DNA of 43,979 nt, from NCBI RefSeq assembly GCF_018397995.1, contig NZ_BBQH01000085.1, positions 1-43,979 on the forward strand. The letters run 5' to 3'. The notes below the pieces were generated by a model. That model did no database searches, was not told the origin of the DNA, and saw only the letters and a program-made list of their open reading frames with translations. The position numbers and the translations under genes were made by a program. Below, piece after piece: positions 1 to 8,310 of the stretch (positions within the stretch are counted from its first letter, which is position 1; every line of letters begins with the position of its first letter). The DNA comes from Rhizomonospora bruguierae (GTDB lineage Bacteria > Actinomycetota > Actinomycetes > Mycobacteriales > Micromonosporaceae).

Positions 1-468
1 AGGGTGGCGTCCAGGTCGATGACCACCCACCCGGCTAGCAGCCTGCCCGCCACACTCAGCCACGGGAAACCGTCCGGCCAGCGCGCGAGCAACTCCCAGA
101 CCCGGGCGCGGACCTTCGCCCTGACCTTGGCGATCCGGCCCAGCCCCGCCGTGTCCAGCTCCGCGAGGGTCCGGCGGACGGTCGCCTCCGACGGCGGCTC
201 CCCGAACACCCCGATCTGATGCGCGAGCAGGCTGACATCGGACATACTCGACGCGCCCAGCACGATCGCGGTCGCCAGACAGACCAGGACCGTGCCCCTG
301 ATCCCACCAGCCCGGACCCTTACCCCTGGGCAGCACCGCGTTCAATGCCCCGGTCAACCCGGTCCGGTCCGCGCACCGCCGCAGCAACACCGCGCCTGCG
401 TGACCGACCAGACCTTTACCACCCGCGGCCACCTGCAGCCGCTGATCCCACCCGCTACCCTTACTCAC
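1..468 (-). pseudogene. IS1380-family transposase, 5' part, frameshifted and cut by window edge
   Basis: Reading leftward from a GTG at 468, the frame gives an N-terminus beginning VSKGSGWDQRLQVAAGG, then GHAGAVLLRRCADRTGL, as in IS1380-type transposases. Near 300 it must shift by one base to continue as TVLVCLATAIVLGASSMSDV, then FGEPPSEATVRRTLAEL and finally WVVIDLDATL at the window edge. The aspartate of that last motif is the usual first catalytic residue of this DDE family. The shift looks like one extra base in the WWDRGTV-equivalent stretch, so the copy is probably dead. The rest of the element lies outside the window. I could not fix the terminal inverted repeat on the right. Family is fairly sure; inactivity is inferred from one frameshift, and a sequencing error cannot be excluded. 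Confidence 0.72.
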
Positions 469-1001
469 CGGAAAGGTGCACCCGATTCTGCTGTGGACTT
501 GATCTCGACACTCAAATCCTTGCAGGTAGGGTGCATCTTTCCTTCATCGCCCTCGATGAAGCGAATTCCCCTCTGAACGGGGGAGGTCGACCGTCTCCCA
601 CCATCTCGGCATCCTGCTGCGTCTGGGGGCAGGCGACGCCACATTCGATCCTTCGGCCGGCGCGGCCACACGGGCGGGTTCGGCTCGCCGGTCCCGCTGG
701 CGGAGTCCGCCTGGCACATCGGCGCGCCCGGCGGCCAGCGGCGGGACTCGACGGCTGCGGCTGGGCGAGAGAAACATCGATGGATAGATGTAGTAATAAA
801 AAATGCTTACATGTACAGTAGGCTGGTGGCCTGCCACGAACCAGCGAGAGGAGCGGTGCGGATGCGAGCCGGTGCTGCCAGCAACGACGGGTGCGCCGTG
901 CGGGTGAGCCCGGGCAACCGTAGCCGCCCGCGGGATCGGCGCGGCGCGGACGGATCGACGGGCCTTGCCGGGACCGTCATTCATGACCGACGCTACTCCG
1001 C
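469..1001. other. Intergenic region between transposase remnant and gntR1
   Basis: No convincing gene. The only clear feature is an AT-rich island at 780-822 in otherwise very GC-rich DNA, containing the 8-bp palindrome TACATGTA (808-815) and a site resembling motifs near the importer and GH27 genes. A GC-rich split stem (691-701 with 734-747) could form but is weak evidence in such DNA. The right end of the IS element probably falls in the first 100 bases. Confidence 0.5.
791..816 (+). promoter_or_regulatory. Candidate regulatory site upstream of gntR1 operon
   Basis: AT-rich stretch starting TAGTAATAAAAAATG. Aligned without gaps to the site at 12647 it agrees at 17 of 26 positions, and to the site at 6895 at 14 of 26. 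It is the weakest of the three related sites. Its position about 190 bases before gntR1 fits an operator or promoter of the galactonate operon. Part of the similarity could come from AT-richness alone. Confidence 0.35.
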
Positions 1002-1721
1002 GTGAACGCGCAAGGACGAACCGGCGCTTATCGTGGACGTGGCCTGCACGGCGCCGTGGTCGAGGAACTCGGCTGCCGCATCGCCGCCGGTGAGCTGGCC
1101 GAGGGTCAGACCATCGAGCTGCCCCAATTGGAGACCGAGCTGGATGTCAGCCGCACTGTGCTACGCGAGGCGCTGCGCGTCCTGAAGGAGAAGGGTCTCA
1201 TCGACGCGCGGCAGAAACGCGGCACCTACGTGCAGCCGCGCGCCCGGTGGCGACTGCTTGACCCCGACGTCATCCGGTGGCAGTTCCAGGGGCGTGAGGA
1301 CAGGCAGTTCCTCAACGACCTCGCCGAGGTCCGCACCATCATCGAACCGGCCAGTGCCCGGCTGGCGGCGCTGCGCCGGACCGAGGACGACCTGGCCGCC
1401 ATGACCCGGGCGCTTGCGGCGATGTCCGTCGCGGCGCGCGGGGACGCGGATCCGGTCGAGGCGGACCTCGCGTTCCACCGGGCACTGCTGGCCGCCACGC
1501 ACAACGAGCTACTCGTGCGTATGGAGGTCGTCCTGCAGGCGGGTCTGGCCGCCCGCGACCGGCTTGTTCACGGTGTGGTGCAGGACGATGACCCCACTCC
1601 GGCGCACGCCGCGGTACTCGACGCGATCGGCGACGGCGACCCCGACGCGGCCGCGGCCGCCACGGCCGCGTTGCTCGCCAAGTCAATCAGCGATCTCGAC
1701 CGTATCCGCTCCGACACCTAG
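1002..1721 (+). CDS. GntR-family (FadR/FCD) transcriptional regulator 1
   Basis: Protein of 239 residues starting at GTG. The N-terminal winged helix-turn-helix covers about residues 15-80 (ELDVSRTVLREALRVLKEKG, then ARQKRGTYV). The C-terminal FCD ligand domain covers about 95-230, with the usual LAEVRTIIEPASARLAA helix and DLAFHRALLAATHN metal/ligand motif. It begins an operon with dgoD, 16 bases downstream, so it probably senses galactonate or a related sugar acid and controls this operon. It is closely similar to the regulators at 5387 and 11011; all three share a GLHG motif before the HTH and a W-LLD/LFD-(V)I-W motif at the domain junction. FCD regulators are commonly repressors relieved by a sugar acid. 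The ligand here is inferred from neighbours only. Confidence 0.92.
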   Translation: MNAQGRTGAYRGRGLHGAVVEELGCRIAAGELAEGQTIELPQLETELDVSRTVLREALRVLKEKGLIDARQKRGTYVQPRARWRLLDPDVIRWQFQGREDRQFLNDLAEVRTIIEPASARLAALRRTEDDLAAMTRALAAMSVAARGDADPVEADLAFHRALLAATHNELLVRMEVVLQAGLAARDRLVHGVVQDDDPTPAHAAVLDAIGDGDPDAAAAATAALLAKSISDLDRIRSDT

Positions 1722-1737
1722 GCCGAACAGGACCCCC

Positions 1738-2883
1738 ATGAAAATCACCTCCGTCGAGACGTTCCTGGTACCGCCCCGGTGGCTGTTCTGCCGGATCGGG
1801 ACCGACGAGGGACTTGTCGGCTGGGGCGAGCCGATCGTCGAGGGCCGGGCGGCGACCGTGCGCGCGGCCGTCGGCGAACTGTCGGAGCTGCTCGTCGGCA
1901 CCGACCCGCTGCGCATCGAAGACCACTGGCAGGTACTGACCAAGGGTGCCTTTTACCGGGGCGGCCCCATCCTGTCCAGCGCGGTGGCCGGCATCGACCA
2001 GGCGCTGTGGGACATCGCCGGCAAGGCGCGCGACGCGCCGGTCCACGAACTGCTCGGTGGCCCGGTACGCGAGCGGGCCCGCGTCTACTCGTGGGTGGGC
2101 GGCGACGAACCGGCCGAGATCGAAGACGCGGTGCGGGCACAGGTCGAGGCCGGATTTACCGCGGTGAAGATGAACGGGTGCGGGCGGCTGCCGACGCTCG
2201 CGTCACCGGCGGAGGTCGACGCGGTGGTGCGCCGGGTGGCCGCCGCGCGCGAGGTTCTCGGCCCGCACCGTGATCTCGCCGTCGACTTCCACGGCCGGGT
2301 CAGCCTGGCCAACGCCCGCCGCATCCTGCCCCTGCTCGAACCCTTGGCACCGATGTTCGTGGAGGAGCCGCTACTGCCCGACGAGCAGCACCTGCTGCCA
2401 CAGGTGCTGTCCGCGTCGACCGTGCCGATCGCCACCGGCGAACGCCTGTACTCGCGGTGGGATTTCCGGCCGGTGTTCGAGCACGGTATCGCCGTGGCAC
2501 AACCGGACCTCAGCCACGCCGGTGGCATCTCCGAGGTACGGCGCATCGGCGCCATGGCGGAGGTGCACGGGGTCGCCCTGGCCCCGCACTGTCCACTCGG
2601 GCCGATCGCGCTCGCGGCCAGTTTGCAGATCGCCTTCTCGACGCCCAACTTCCTGATCCAGGAGCAGAGCCTGGGCATCCACTACAACACCGGCAACGAG
2701 CTGCTGGACTACCTGGTCGATCCGTCCATCTTCGAATTCGTCGACGGGCAGGTGCGCCGGCCGCGGCGTCCGGGGCTCGGCATCGAGGTCGACGAGGAGG
2801 CCGTGCGGCGCGCCGACGAGCGTGGCCATGCCTGGCGCTCACCGGTGTGGCGCCACGACGACGGCTCCTTCGCCGAATGGTGA
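1738..2883 (+). CDS. dgoD: D-galactonate dehydratase (enolase superfamily)
   Basis: Cytoplasmic enzyme, 381 residues, the length of E. coli DgoD. It dehydrates D-galactonate to 2-keto-3-deoxygalactonate. Metal ligands are visible as D183 (DFHGRVS), E209 (FVEEPL) and E235 (TGERLYS). Catalytic histidines are H185 and H284 (APHCPLGPIALAAS). The C-terminus (LGIHYNTGNELLDY, WRSPVWRHDDGSFAEW) closely follows the DgoD pattern, which separates it from other mandelate-racemase-group enzymes. The chosen ATG is the first codon of the typical MKIT start and sits 16 bases after gntR1. It precedes the aldolase and sugar-acid kinase of the same pathway. Function is well supported; use of other sugar acids such as D-fuconate is possible. 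Confidence 0.95.
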   Translation: MKITSVETFLVPPRWLFCRIGTDEGLVGWGEPIVEGRAATVRAAVGELSELLVGTDPLRIEDHWQVLTKGAFYRGGPILSSAVAGIDQALWDIAGKARDAPVHELLGGPVRERARVYSWVGGDEPAEIEDAVRAQVEAGFTAVKMNGCGRLPTLASPAEVDAVVRRVAAAREVLGPHRDLAVDFHGRVSLANARRILPLLEPLAPMFVEEPLLPDEQHLLPQVLSASTVPIATGERLYSRWDFRPVFEHGIAVAQPDLSHAGGISEVRRIGAMAEVHGVALAPHCPLGPIALAASLQIAFSTPNFLIQEQSLGIHYNTGNELLDYLVDPSIFEFVDGQVRRPRRPGLGIEVDEEAVRRADERGHAWRSPVWRHDDGSFAEW

Positions 2884-2926
2884 CCACCGTGCCCACCGAT
2901 TACGACCGCGACCCGGGAGCCGTCCG

Positions 2927-3565
2927 ATGGACCTTTTGACGCAGTTGCGCCGCCACCGCCTACTCGCCGTTGTCCGCGGCGCGGACCCGGCGGCGGCGTT
3001 GGCCAGCATCCACGTGCTCGCTGACGAGGGCATCCCACTGGCGGAGGTATCGCTCACCGGCACCGACGCGTTGGCCGTGGTGTCCCGGGCCCGTGCCGAA
3101 CTCGGGGACCGGATCATTCTCGGCGTGGGCACCGTCGTGTCCGCCGCCGACGCGCAGGCCGCCGCGAACGCCGGCGCAGCCTACCTCGTCACGCCATGCG
3201 TCAGCGCGGGCGCGGCGGAGGCGGCCAACCTTGGCCTGCCGGTGGTGGTCGGCGCGTTGACCCCGACCGAGGTGGCCACCGCCGTCGATCTGGGGGCGGC
3301 GGCCGTGAAGCTGTTCCCCGCCGAGCTGGGCGGCCCGGCCTACCTGCGGGCACTGCGCGCCCCGTTCCCCAAGGTGCCCTTCGTGCCGTTCGGTGGTGTG
3401 CACGCGGCTGCCGCCCGTACCTACCTGGAGGGTGGGGCCGTCGCGGTGGGGGTCGGCTCCCCGCTGCTCGGCGACGCACCCGACGGTGGCGGCCTTGATG
3501 AGCTGCGCGCCCGCGCCCGGGGCCTGCTCGCGGCGCTGCCCCCGCTTCCCGAGAGCCGACCGTGA
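2927..3565 (+). CDS. dgoA: 2-dehydro-3-deoxy-6-phosphogalactonate aldolase
   Basis: KDPG/KDPGal-type class I aldolase of 212 residues. It cleaves 2-keto-3-deoxy-6-phosphogalactonate to pyruvate and glyceraldehyde-3-phosphate. The Schiff-base lysine is K128 in AAVKLFPAE, and the general acid/base glutamate is E40 in LAEVSLTG. The glycine-rich phosphate site is in VPFGGVHA and VGVGSPLL. The ATG at 2927 is preceded by a GGGAG Shine-Dalgarno and gives the family's compact N-terminus MDLLTQLRRHRLLAVVRG. It lies 43 bases after dgoD and overlaps the next start by four bases, so it is translationally coupled to the kinase. KDPGal rather than KDPG specificity is inferred from the operon. Confidence 0.92.
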   Translation: MDLLTQLRRHRLLAVVRGADPAAALASIHVLADEGIPLAEVSLTGTDALAVVSRARAELGDRIILGVGTVVSAADAQAAANAGAAYLVTPCVSAGAAEAANLGLPVVVGALTPTEVATAVDLGAAAVKLFPAELGGPAYLRALRAPFPKVPFVPFGGVHAAAARTYLEGGAVAVGVGSPLLGDAPDGGGLDELRARARGLLAALPPLPESRP

Positions 3566-4506
3566 GCGTCGACCTGCTCGCCATCGGTGAGACGATGGCA
3601 TCCCTGCGCGCCGCGTCGCTGCTGCGCCTCGGCGGTCAGCTCGCCCTCTCGATCGCCGGCGCCGAATCCAACGTCGCCATCGGCGTGGCCCGCCTCGGGC
3701 ATTCCACCCGGTGGGTCGGTCGCGTCGGCGGCGATGAGCTCGGCCAGCTCGTCCTGCGGACGCTGCGCGCCGAGCGCGTCGACGTCGAACACGTCACGGT
3801 GACGCCGGACGCCCTCACCGGGATGCTGCTGTTCGAACGGGGGCCCGGCGGGGCGACCCGAGTCCACTATCGACGGCAGGGCAGCGCGGCCAGCCGCCTC
3901 GCCCCCCACGACATCGACACGGCCCTACGGGACGGCATGCGCGTGCTGCACGTCACCGGCATCACGCCGGCCCTCGGCGACGCGCCCGCACAGGCGGTCC
4001 GGCATGCCGTCGAGGCGGCCCGCACGGCCGGTGCCACCGTCTGCCTGGACGTCAACTTCCGGGCCAAGTTGTGGGGTCCCGTCGCTGCCCGCCGGTCCTT
4101 GCGTCCGCTGCTCACCCACGTCGACGTGCTGGTGGCGTCCGAGGACGAACTGCCGTTGGTATCCGACGGATCGCACGAGGCGGCCCGCGTCGAAGCACTG
4201 CTTGCCGGGGGGATTGCCGAGGTCGTCGTCAAGCGTGGCCGGCACGGCGCGTCGGTCTACACAATCGACGGTCGAATCGACCGGCCGGCCGTACCGGTCC
4301 CGGTGGTCGACACCGTCGGCGCCGGTGACGCCTTCACCGCGGGCTACCTCTCCGGTCTGCTCGACGGGTTGGACCCGGCGGATCGGATAGAGCGGGCCGG
4401 CACCGTCGCGGCCGCCGCCGTCGCCGCGCTCGGCGACTGGGAAGGGCTGCCGACGCGAAGCGAACTCGGCCACATCGGCCACGCGTCGCAGGAGGCCATC
4501 AGATGA
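3562..4506 (+). CDS. kdgK: PfkB-family 2-keto-3-deoxygluconate/galactonate kinase
   Basis: Ribokinase-fold sugar kinase of 314 residues. The N-terminal substrate signature includes GAESNVAIGVARLG, and the C-terminal anion-hole signature is DTVGAGDAFTAGYLSGLL with D256 as catalytic base. It starts at GTG overlapping the dgoA stop (GTGA). Its place after dgoD and dgoA makes 2-keto-3-deoxygalactonate the likely substrate, giving the phosphate that DgoA cleaves. E. coli DgoK belongs to another fold, so this is a non-orthologous replacement of KdgK type. The operon ends here, 31 bases before a convergent gene. Confidence 0.88.
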   Translation: MSVDLLAIGETMASLRAASLLRLGGQLALSIAGAESNVAIGVARLGHSTRWVGRVGGDELGQLVLRTLRAERVDVEHVTVTPDALTGMLLFERGPGGATRVHYRRQGSAASRLAPHDIDTALRDGMRVLHVTGITPALGDAPAQAVRHAVEAARTAGATVCLDVNFRAKLWGPVAARRSLRPLLTHVDVLVASEDELPLVSDGSHEAARVEALLAGGIAEVVVKRGRHGASVYTIDGRIDRPAVPVPVVDTVGAGDAFTAGYLSGLLDGLDPADRIERAGTVAAAAVAALGDWEGLPTRSELGHIGHASQEAIR

Positions 4507-4537
4507 TGAGCGGTATGCGCCCTGGTACGCCTCGGCG

Positions 4538-5383
4538 TCAATCCGCGCGGTGGGCGGTGAGGGTGAGCCGCCAGGTGACCGCTCCGCCCGACGGGACCTC
4601 GGCGGCGTCACCGGGGCCGGCCCCGGCCAGGTCGAAGACCCGGCCGAGCATGGGTTCCACGCCGATGCTGCGGTAGGGCTCGGCGCTGGGCCAGCCGCGC
4701 AGGTTCCGCCAGAGCGCGGTGGAACGGGGCTGGTCGTCGCATTCGAGGTGCAGGGTGAGCCGGTCGGTGCCGTCAGCCACCCGCACCCGGGGACAGTCGA
4801 GCAGCACCGCCCCGACCGCGGTGCCGTCGTCGGGTCCGAGCCGGTCCAGCGGCAGCCCGGCCGGCGAAGGCCACGACGCGGGCAGCCACCGGCCGTCCGG
4901 CGGCCACTGATCAGGGGAGGGCAGCGCACCAGCCTCCGGGTACAGCCGGACCGGGATGCCGGCGGGTGCCTCCAGCCGGGCAGCGGGGGAGAGGTCGAGC
5001 AGGGCGTGCGCCGCCCACAGGAACCGGTACCCCGGGTCGGCCTGGAGCCGGTAGTCGGCAACCACCACGCCGGAGTCGTCGGTGAGGCGGCGGGTCAGGG
5101 TGAAGTCCGGACGCTCGATGGTGGCGGTGCACGCGTCGGAGCTACGCCACCGCCGGGACCAGACCTCCCCGTGGTCGGGCCGGCCCCGCACCGTCGGCAG
5201 GCACTCCTCCAGACCGCCCGCGTCAACGAACGGGTCACCGGGGCGTGCCTCGTTCCGGCGGGTGCCCGGCCGCCGCCACAGCCACTCCCGGCCGCCACCG
5301 GACAGCGTCGTCCACCGACCACCGTGGACGTCGTCGGAGCCGACGCGAAGCGGCACCCGGTCCTCAGCGGCCGTGCGCACCAC
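4538..5383 (-). CDS. Aldose 1-epimerase-like (galactose mutarotase fold) protein
   Basis: 281-residue protein with features of the galactose-mutarotase-like sandwich: GRPDHGEVWSRRW resembles the motif with the first active-site histidine, FLWAAHALLDL resembles the strand carrying the second, and SIGVEPMLGR resembles the strand near the catalytic glutamate. The family is diverged, so 1-epimerase activity is plausible but not proven. It starts at GTG three bases after gntR2 and belongs to the SDR-gntR2 operon. In this pathway a mutarotase would supply the anomer preferred by a sugar 1-dehydrogenase. It could instead be a sugar-binding relative without catalytic activity. Confidence 0.7.
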   Translation of the reverse strand: MVRTAAEDRVPLRVGSDDVHGGRWTTLSGGGREWLWRRPGTRRNEARPGDPFVDAGGLEECLPTVRGRPDHGEVWSRRWRSSDACTATIERPDFTLTRRLTDDSGVVVADYRLQADPGYRFLWAAHALLDLSPAARLEAPAGIPVRLYPEAGALPSPDQWPPDGRWLPASWPSPAGLPLDRLGPDDGTAVGAVLLDCPRVRVADGTDRLTLHLECDDQPRSTALWRNLRGWPSAEPYRSIGVEPMLGRVFDLAGAGPGDAAEVPSGGAVTWRLTLTAHRAD

Positions 5384-5386
5384 GCG

Positions 5387-6091
5387 TCATCCGTTCTTTC
5401 CCCTGATCTTCTTGACGTCCCGCACGGCCTTGTCCAGCAATCCCCGCATCGCGGTCTCGGCGGCTGCGGCGTCCTTCGCCTGGATCGCCTCCACCACCGC
5501 CCGGTGGCTCGGTACCGGGTCGTCGTGCGGCTCGCCGCCGTGTACCAGGCGGTCGCGTTCGGCCCGGCCGGTCTCCATGACCACCTCCATGCGCTCCAGC
5601 AACTCGTTGTGCGTGGCGGCCAGCAGCGCGCGATGGAAGTTCAGGTCGGCGGCGACGGCGGCGGCGGGACTGCCGTCCACGGCCGCCATCTCGTCCAGCG
5701 CGCCGACCAGCGCGGCCAGGTCCTCCTCGCTCGCCCGGCTGGCCGCCAGCCGGGCGGCGGCCGGCTCGACGATGCTGCGCACCTCGTGCAACTGGTCGAG
5801 CAGCCGCGGATCGGCGCCCTCGGCGAACTGCCAGCGGATCACGTCAGCGTCGAGGAGGTTCCAGTCCGCGCGGGGCCGCACGAACGTGCCGCGCTTCTGC
5901 CGGGCGTCCACGATGCCCTTGGCGGAGAGCACCTTCAGCGCCTCCCGCAGCACGGTGAGGCTGACGTCGAGTTCCGCCTGCAACGCGGTGAGATCCACCG
6001 TCGCCCCGGGGGCGATCTCCCCGGCGAGGATGCGGCGTGCGATGACCTCGACGACCTGCCCGTGCAGCCCGCGGCGCGCGTACGTTGCCAA
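5387..6091 (-). CDS. GntR-family (FadR/FCD) transcriptional regulator 2
   Basis: 234 residues from a TTG start preceded by an AAGG motif. The winged HTH (ELDVSLTVLREALKVLSAKG, ARQKRGTFVRP) is followed by an FCD domain (LHEVRSIVEPAAARLAA, DLNFHRALLAATHNELLERM). It is the closest paralogue of regulator 1, sharing long stretches of the recognition helix and the FCD histidine motif. It lies 30 bases downstream of the SDR gene and 3 bases before the epimerase-like gene, in one operon. It likely controls that operon and perhaps the importer, and may read the same or a similar operator as regulator 1. Confidence 0.92.
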   Translation of the reverse strand: MATYARRGLHGQVVEVIARRILAGEIAPGATVDLTALQAELDVSLTVLREALKVLSAKGIVDARQKRGTFVRPRADWNLLDADVIRWQFAEGADPRLLDQLHEVRSIVEPAAARLAASRASEEDLAALVGALDEMAAVDGSPAAAVAADLNFHRALLAATHNELLERMEVVMETGRAERDRLVHGGEPHDDPVPSHRAVVEAIQAKDAAAAETAMRGLLDKAVRDVKKIRGKNG

Positions 6092-6121
6092 TGAGCACCT
6101 TCTCGCTCGTCGGTATCGATG

Positions 6122-6868
6122 TCAGGCCGAGGCCTTGACCGCGGTCCAGCCGCCGTCGACCACCAGGCTCGCGCCGGTGATGTAGCCGGCGTCCGGCGAG
6201 GTGAGGAAGGCCACGGCGGCGGCCACCTCGTCCGGGGTGCCGAAGCGTTTCGCCACCGTGCCCGCGACGCTCCGCTGTCGGTCTACTTCGGACACACCGG
6301 CCCAGGCGTCGGTGAGGATCGGCCCCGGCAACACGGTGTTCACCCGGACCCGCGGTCCGTACTCGACGGCCAGTTGACGGCCGAGCGAGACCAGGCCGCC
6401 CTTGGCCGCGGCGTAGGCGGGCCGGCCGGGCAGGCCCACCAGCGCGTGCACCGACGACACCAGCACCACCGAGCCGTGGCCGGCGCGCAGATCGTCCAGG
6501 CAGGCCCGTACCCCGAGAAAGGTGCCGGTGAGGCTGACCGCGAGCTGGTGGTCCCAGGAATCGCGGCTGGTTTCGTGGGCGGGGGCCACCTCGACCGCGT
6601 AGGCGTTGCTGACCAGGATGTCGACCGGCCCGAACGCGCGATGCACCGCCGCCACGGCGGCCGCCCAGCTTGCCTCATCGGCAACGTCGGCGATCGCGGG
6701 GAGGGCCCGCGCGCCGGTGGCGGCCAGTTCGTCGGCCAGTGGGGCGCAGTCGCGCACGTCCACCAGGCAGACGGCCGCGCCGTCGGCCGCCAGCCGTCGC
6801 GCGGTGGCCGCCCCGATGCCGCCGAACGCGCCGGTGACCAGCGCGGTCTTGCCTTCCAGTCGTCGCAT
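6122..6868 (-). CDS. SDR-family oxidoreductase, possible aldose 1-dehydrogenase
   Basis: Classical short-chain dehydrogenase of 248 residues: NAD(P)-binding TGAFGGIG at 12-19, D61 in the IADVAD loop, catalytic S139 (LVSSVHA), Y152 and K156 (AYAAAK), and the C-terminal GASLVVDGGW. An acidic residue after the second strand (VDVRD) suggests NAD preference. Within a galactonate operon, the missing first step is oxidation of D-galactose (or L-arabinose) to the lactone, which known SDRs can do, so that is the working assignment. Sequence alone does not fix substrate; sugar-acid or sugar-alcohol dehydrogenases look alike. It is first in the SDR-gntR2-epimerase operon and divergent from the importer. 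Confidence 0.85.
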   Translation of the reverse strand: MRRLEGKTALVTGAFGGIGAATARRLAADGAAVCLVDVRDCAPLADELAATGARALPAIADVADEASWAAAVAAVHRAFGPVDILVSNAYAVEVAPAHETSRDSWDHQLAVSLTGTFLGVRACLDDLRAGHGSVVLVSSVHALVGLPGRPAYAAAKGGLVSLGRQLAVEYGPRVRVNTVLPGPILTDAWAGVSEVDRQRSVAGTVAKRFGTPDEVAAAVAFLTSPDAGYITGASLVVDGGWTAVKASA

Positions 6869-6894
6869 GTGCCGTGCCCGCCGCGTCGAAGATC

Positions 6895-6922
6895 TACTTA
6901 TTAATTACCAAAACATCTTGGC
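6895..6922 (+). promoter_or_regulatory. AT-rich motif shared with the GH27 promoter region
   Basis: This 28-base stretch, with core ATTAATTA and ending ATCTTGGC, matches 12647-12674 at 20 of 28 positions without gaps and in the same orientation. It lies 27 bases upstream of the SDR start, inside the SDR/importer divergent gap. It is a candidate operator shared by sugar-catabolic genes and the secreted glycosidase. Confidence 0.5.
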
Positions 6923-7050
6923 AGCGGTGGGCGCCGGATGCAACGGTCAGGACGCGGATCCGGTCCCCGGGCTCGTCGCGCGGCGACCGGGAGCGCCGCG
7001 CGCACCCTCCGATGCGTGAGGTCGTTGCTGGACGGTCGGCGGCCCGCTTG

Positions 7051-7068
7051 CGTAACGAATGCGTTACG
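7051..7068. promoter_or_regulatory. 18-bp interrupted palindrome upstream of the sugar importer
   Basis: CGTAACG-AATG-CGTTACG: perfect 7-bp arms around a 4-base spacer, about 85 bases before the binding-protein start. The GTAAC/GTTAC half-sites are compatible with GntR- or LacI-type operators. No second copy was noticed in the window. It may be the operator for one of the three GntR regulators or for a regulator elsewhere. Confidence 0.5.
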
Positions 7069-7090
7069 AGGCTGTCGCGAGGCTCGCTAG

Positions 7091-7110
7091 ATAAATATGA
7101 TAATACTATA
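7091..7110 (-). promoter_or_regulatory. AT-rich motif, second type shared with GH27 upstream region
   Basis: On the - strand this reads ATAGTATT-NN-CATATTT, the same as 12429-12445 on the + strand (15 identical bases around a 2-base difference). It lies 42 bases before the binding-protein ATG, overlapping where a promoter is expected. An AAATAT/ATATTT inverted pair (7093-7098, 7108-7113) overlaps it. Confidence 0.45.
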
Positions 7111-7151
7111 TTTGCTTGTCTCAGCGAACCTCCCGAAAGGAAAAGCGCGAC

Positions 7152-8180
7152 ATGGCGAAATCGCGACACGGCGCCGCTCGCGCCATGGCGGCCCTCATCA
7201 TCGGGTCGCTCGGCCTCACGGCATGCTCGTCCGGCCAGGAAGCCACGGACAACCCGGATGTGGGCGGGCAGAAGACCGGCCCGATCACCATCGCCTACCT
7301 GCAGAAGCAGGGCGACCAGCAGTACTTCGTGGACGAGGCCGCGGGTGCCACCGACGCCGCCAAGGAACTCGGCGAGGTCAAGGTCTCCGTGGTCAACCTC
7401 GGTCTGGACTCGAACAAGGCCATCAGCGAGCTGGACGCGGCCATCGCCCGCGGTGTCGACGGCATCGCCATCGTCGCACCCGATCAGCAGATCGGTCCCC
7501 AGGTCATCGACAAGGCGAAGCAGGCCGGCATCCCGTTGGTGGCCTCCGACGACAGCCTCAAGGACGGATCGGGGGCCGAGGCGCCGTTCGTGGGCTTCGA
7601 CGGCCCGTCCATGGGCCAGGAGGTCGGCAAGAAGGCCGGCGAACTGTACAAGCAGGCCGGCTGGACGGCCGCGGACACCCGCATCATCGCGGCCTGGAAG
7701 CAGGACCTCACCGTGTGCACCGACCGGGTGAACGGGGCCAAGGGGGCCTTCACGGAGGCCGCCGGCGGCGACGTTCCGCAGATCATCGAGGTCGGCACCG
7801 ACAACACTCCCACCGGTGCCCAGGACAAGGCCGGTGCGGTCATCACCGCCAACCAGAACGTCAAGCACTGGGTGGTCTGGGGATGCAACGACGAGAACGT
7901 CACCGGCGTCGTGACCGCGCTGCAGAACTCCGGCAAGAAGCCGGCCGACATCATCGGTGTGGGCCTGGGCGCGTACCTGAGCTGCAAGGACTGGAAGGCC
8001 GGGCAGCAGACCGGTAACCGGGCCGCGCTGTTCATCGACGGCCGCGAGGTCGGTGCGAGCGCGATCAGGGCGCTGGTCGAATCGATCCGCAGCGGGAATC
8101 CGTTGCCCGCCAAGAGCGTCGCCAAGACCACCATGGTCGACGCGACCAACTGGGAGCAGGCCGGGCTGGCGTGCACCTGA
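7152..8180 (+). CDS. Sugar ABC transporter substrate-binding lipoprotein, AraF-like
   Basis: 342 residues. A lipoprotein signal with lipobox LTAC puts the mature cysteine at about residue 26, so it is anchored outside the membrane. The periplasmic-binding-protein type I fold resembles E. coli AraF: ITIAYLQKQGDQQYF at the first strand, APDQQIGPQVIDKAKQAGIP, VASDD, and HWVVWGCNDENVTGVVTAL followed by DIIGVGLGAY. AraF binds L-arabinose and also D-galactose, so either is a likely ligand. ATG at 7152 has an AAAGGAAAAG ribosome site. It heads an operon with an ATPase and a permease, and is followed by a strong hairpin that would keep its transcript more abundant than the rest. Confidence 0.9.
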   Translation: MAKSRHGAARAMAALIIGSLGLTACSSGQEATDNPDVGGQKTGPITIAYLQKQGDQQYFVDEAAGATDAAKELGEVKVSVVNLGLDSNKAISELDAAIARGVDGIAIVAPDQQIGPQVIDKAKQAGIPLVASDDSLKDGSGAEAPFVGFDGPSMGQEVGKKAGELYKQAGWTAADTRIIAAWKQDLTVCTDRVNGAKGAFTEAAGGDVPQIIEVGTDNTPTGAQDKAGAVITANQNVKHWVVWGCNDENVTGVVTALQNSGKKPADIIGVGLGAYLSCKDWKAGQQTGNRAALFIDGREVGASAIRALVESIRSGNPLPAKSVAKTTMVDATNWEQAGLACT

Positions 8181-8206
8181 CGTGCCACCCTCGAACGAAC
8201 GAAGCA

Positions 8207-8237
8207 CCGCTGCCGGGCTCGGGGGGCCCGGCAGCGG
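8207..8237 (+). terminator. Strong hairpin between binding-protein and ATPase genes
   Basis: Perfect 12-bp GC-rich stem (8207-8218 with 8226-8237) and a 7-base loop, with no U-tract. Placed after the binding-protein gene, it is probably a partial terminator or 3' stabiliser giving excess binding protein, as in many ABC sugar operons. Confidence 0.75.
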
Positions 8238-8310
8238 CGGCCAGCACAAGCCCGGCCGGGCGACAACAGCCTGACCTGCCCTGGACGTCCCGCAACCCGT
8301 GCGAGGAGCC

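Noticed and set aside
8299-8310. GTG 8299 as start of the transporter ATPase
   Set aside because: It overlaps the GAGGAG ribosome site that serves ATG 8311.
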